From: Solirubrobacterales bacterium
GTDB lineage: Bacteria; Actinomycetota; Thermoleophilia; Solirubrobacterales; 70-9
Assembly (NCBI GenBank): GCA_016712175.1
Contig: JADJRQ010000003.1
Location: forward strand, 310,001 to 374,000
DNA: 64,000 bases
Direction of reading: 5' to 3'
Position 1 is the first letter of the stretch; each line of letters opens with the position of its first letter. The position numbers were made by a program, and so were the translations under genes. Positions 61,823 through 64,000 of the stretch are shown piece by piece. The notes beneath the pieces are model-generated. The model did not search any database, was not told the DNA's origin, and saw nothing but the letters and a program-made list of their open reading frames with translations.

Positions 61823-63513
61823 GTGATCGCTCCGAGTGAAGCGGAGCTGACGTTCTTTGCGTATTTGGCCATCACTCCTCTTTCAAACAACGGAGGAGGC
61901 GCAGAGTAGCTCTTGAGCCGTTCATCGATCTCATCCGGCGTCAGGTCGACCGACAGCTGGCGCTGGTCGATGTCGACGGTGATGATGTCGCCGTCGTGGA
62001 TCGCTCCGATCGGGCCGCCCTTCACCGCTTCCGGTGCGACGTGGCCGATCATCAGGCCGCGAGTCGCTCCGGAGAAGCGCCCGTCGGTAAGCAGGGCGAC
62101 GTGTTCGCCCATGCCTTCGCCAACCAGTGCAGCGGTGACCTGGAGCATCTCGCGCATGCCGGGACCGCCGGAGGGGCCTTCGTTCCGGATGACGATGACG
62201 TCACCCTTTTCGATCTCCTTCTTCTTGACCGCGGCGAAGCAGTCCTCTTCGCGCTCGAAAACGCGGGCAGGGCCGGTGTGGCTTCGGCGCTCGGTGCCGG
62301 CGACCTTGACCACGGCGCCTTCCGGGCAGATGTTGCCGCGCAGGATCGCGAGGCCACCCTGGGCCTTCAGCGGTGCGTCGACCGGAAGGACCACCTTCTG
62401 GCCCGGGGTCTCGACCGCCCTGTCGGCTTCTTCGCCGATGGTGTTGCCGGTGACCGTGATCTCGTCTTCGTGGAGCAGGCCGCCGTCCTTGAGGTGCTTG
62501 AGGATCAGGGGCACCCCGCCGGCGGCATAAAGATCGGTTGCGACGTAGTTGCCGCCAGGCTTCAGATCGGCGAGCAGCGGAGTCCGGCGCGAGACTATTT
62601 CGAAATCGTCGATCTCGAGCTCGACGCCGGCCTCGCGAGCCACGGCCAGCAGATGGAGAACACCGTTGGTGGAGCCACCGGAGGCGCAAACCATGGCGAT
62701 CGCGTTCTCGAGCGACTTGCGGGTGATGACCTTGCTCGGCCGAATGTCTTCCGCGAGCACCTTGATGATCAGTTCGCCGATGCTCCGGGCAACTGCATTC
62801 TTGTCTTCGTCTTCGGCCGGGACCATCGCTGAGAAAGCCGGTGAGATCCCGAGTGCCTCGAAAGCACAGGCCATGGTGTTGGCCGTGAACTGTCCGCCGC
62901 AGGCTCCGTAGCCCGGGCTCGAGACGTTCTCCATTTCCAGCAGTTCTTCGTCGGAGATCTTGCCGGCAGAGTGGGCTCCGATCGCTTCGAACATGTCGAC
63001 GATGGTGACGTCCTTACCGTTCAGCTGGCCGGGCTTGATCGAACCGCCGTAGAGCACGATCGAAGGAACGTCCAGGCGGGCGACTCCCATGACGGCTCCG
63101 GGGATGGTCTTGTCGCAGGCGGCGAGGGCGATGATTGCGTCGAACTGGTAGCCGCGGGCCATCAACTCGATCGAATCAGCCACGACTTCACGGCTGACCA
63201 GGGATGACTTCATGCCCTGGGTGCCCATCGTGATCCCGTCGGACACGGCAACCGTGTTGAACTCCATCGGGGTGCCCCCGGCAGCCCGGACGCCTTCCTT
63301 CACGAACTCGGCGAGTCCACGCAGACCGAAGTTGCAGGGCATCGCTTCGGTCCAGGTATTGGCGATGCCGATCGTCGGCTTCTTGAGGTCGTCGTCGGAG
63401 TAGCCGATGCCCTTCATGTAGGCGCGGGCAGCGGAACGGTCCGGCCCGTCGAATACGGCTGCCGAGCGCGGTCGCGGCAGGGCAGAAGTAGTGGATGAAC
63501 CGTTCGTGGACAT
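61819..63513 (-). CDS. ilvD: Dihydroxyacid dehydratase
   Basis: 564 residues, an Fe-S enzyme removing water from dihydroxy acids in valine, isoleucine and leucine synthesis. Cluster cysteines are in EAMPCNFGLRGLAEFVKEGV, ALAACDKTIPGAVMGVARLD and SSPGYGACGGQFTANTMACA; GRFSGATRGLMIGHVAPEA lies near the C-terminus. The open frame continues upstream, but the start is set at the ATG at 63513, 10 bases after thiD, with AGGGCG in front. Confidence 0.95.
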   Translation of the reverse strand: MSTNGSSTTSALPRPRSAAVFDGPDRSAARAYMKGIGYSDDDLKKPTIGIANTWTEAMPCNFGLRGLAEFVKEGVRAAGGTPMEFNTVAVSDGITMGTQGMKSSLVSREVVADSIELMARGYQFDAIIALAACDKTIPGAVMGVARLDVPSIVLYGGSIKPGQLNGKDVTIVDMFEAIGAHSAGKISDEELLEMENVSSPGYGACGGQFTANTMACAFEALGISPAFSAMVPAEDEDKNAVARSIGELIIKVLAEDIRPSKVITRKSLENAIAMVCASGGSTNGVLHLLAVAREAGVELEIDDFEIVSRRTPLLADLKPGGNYVATDLYAAGGVPLILKHLKDGGLLHEDEITVTGNTIGEEADRAVETPGQKVVLPVDAPLKAQGGLAILRGNICPEGAVVKVAGTERRSHTGPARVFEREEDCFAAVKKKEIEKGDVIVIRNEGPSGGPGMREMLQVTAALVGEGMGEHVALLTDGRFSGATRGLMIGHVAPEAVKGGPIGAIHDGDIITVDIDQRQLSVDLTPDEIDERLKSYSAPPPLFERGVMAKYAKNVSSASLGAIT

Positions 63514-63523
63514 GCGCCCTAGT

Positions 63524-64000
63524 TTAGGACAGGCCGAAAACGTCCACGGGCCCGGGTCCCGAGCCGAGAGAGTCGAGCCCGTTGCCGACAGCACGGGACG
63601 CCACCTTTCGTGCCGAGCGCGCGGCCTCCAGCGGATTCTGCCCTCGGGCCAGGAAGGCGGCGAGAGCCGAAGAGTGCGTACATCCCGAACCGTGGCTGGA
63701 CGAGCCCGGGTGCCGCTCACCTTCGATCTCGACGAGATCCACCCCGTCGAAGAAAAGGTCGATGAGTCCCGTGCTGTGGCCGCCCGTGATCACGACGTTC
63801 GATGGACCCAGGACAAGGACGGCTCTAGCCAGAGCGGTTTGGTCGGCCTCTTTGCCCAGTCCGGCAAGAATTCGCGCTTCCGGAATGTTCGGTGTCACGA
63901 CGGTGGCCCGTGGAATAATCAACTCGACAAGTGCCGAGCGCGCGTCCGGCTGAAGCAGATCTGCCCCGGACTCGGCCACCATCACCGGATCGACCACAAC
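63524..64000 (-). CDS. thiD: Hydroxymethylpyrimidine/phosphomethylpyrimidine kinase (C-terminal part)
   Basis: The frame is open to the right edge, with 158 residues visible. VVVDPVMVAESGADLL, VVTPNIPEARILAGL, VVITGGHSTGLIDLFF and the ATP/anion site SSSHGSGCTHSSALAAFLA are ThiD features (ribokinase-like fold). It phosphorylates HMP and HMP-P for thiamine synthesis. Its stop is 10 bases before ilvD, so the two and the DUF3089 gene may be one transcript. Acetolactate synthase in the same window needs thiamine diphosphate. Confidence 0.9.
   Translation of the reverse strand, partial: VVVDPVMVAESGADLLQPDARSALVELIIPRATVVTPNIPEARILAGLGKEADQTALARAVLVLGPSNVVITGGHSTGLIDLFFDGVDLVEIEGERHPGSSSHGSGCTHSSALAAFLARGQNPLEAARSARKVASRAVGNGLDSLGSGPGPVDVFGLS

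Noticed and set aside
1..64000. CRISPR array, toxin-antitoxin, prophage or restriction system
   Set aside because: No regularly spaced direct repeats, cas genes, phage structural genes or restriction/toxin families were seen; the genes are metabolic, translational and envelope related.

Overview
This window is high-GC bacterial chromosome, most likely from an actinobacterium near the Solirubrobacterales (Thermoleophilia). That placement is an inference from the GC content, the protein styles (delta-60 propeller proteins, DUF3089 hydrolases, basic C-terminal tails), GatCAB beside gltX, and many leaderless-type promoters. No rRNA gene is present to confirm it. Coding density is very high. About 17 single-base indels interrupt genes that should be essential (dnaE, thrS, gatB, cysK, folD), so the sequence looks like an incompletely polished, perhaps metagenomic, assembly. 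Such genes are given as one feature with the break positions stated.

Layout. 1-4078 (minus): isochorismate synthase start, ilvN, ilvB and a UDP-sulfoquinovose synthase (sqdB). 4124-7926 (plus): two GT-C membrane glycosyltransferases and a polyprenyl-phosphate type GT2. 8066-13071: a secreted delta-60 repeat protein, a zinc-ribbon membrane protein, NADH dehydrogenase II and a secreted trypsin-like protease. 13086-23438 (minus): gatBAC, a membrane protein, folD, pcrA, cysE, cysK, an Rrf2 regulator and gltX. 23581-24975: glutamate decarboxylase, followed by a 564-base gene-free stretch (24976-25539) with two inverted copies of an unidentified structured element. 25540-31938: acyl-CoA dehydrogenase, dnaE, sixA and a coiled-coil lytic transglycosylase-like protein. 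32084-43152 (minus): a long cluster rpmI-rplT-trmH-pheS-pheT-argC-argJ-argB-argD-(membrane protein)-argG-(55-residue membrane protein). 43228-47893: wecB and an ECF-like sigma gene lie between this cluster and infC-thrS. 47811-57645: esterase, cyclase, PI-PLC-like protein, flavodoxin-like protein, three tRNAs (Val, Gly, Cys), RNase HI, Xer recombinase, L,D-transpeptidase, an SDR epimerase and an alpha/beta hydrolase. 57685-64000 (minus): three tandem DUF3089 secreted hydrolases, ilvD and thiD.

How the genes work together. Branched-chain amino acid genes lie at both ends (ilvBN, ilvD), arginine synthesis is nearly complete (argCJBDG), and cysteine synthesis (cysE, cysK) sits with a candidate CymR-like regulator. 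Translation is heavily represented (gltX with GatCAB, thrS, pheST, infC, rpmI, rplT, tRNAs). A second theme is the cell envelope: sulfoquinovose nucleotide synthesis beside lipid-linked sugar transferases, peptidoglycan enzymes, and a family of exported proteins ending in strongly basic tails.

The observations most worth following are the inverted pair of structured elements at 24981-25467, whose helix shows compensatory changes, the shared polycationic tails of exported proteins, the sqdB/GT-C/GT2 neighbourhood, and the recurrent TANNNT-N6-ATG start signature.
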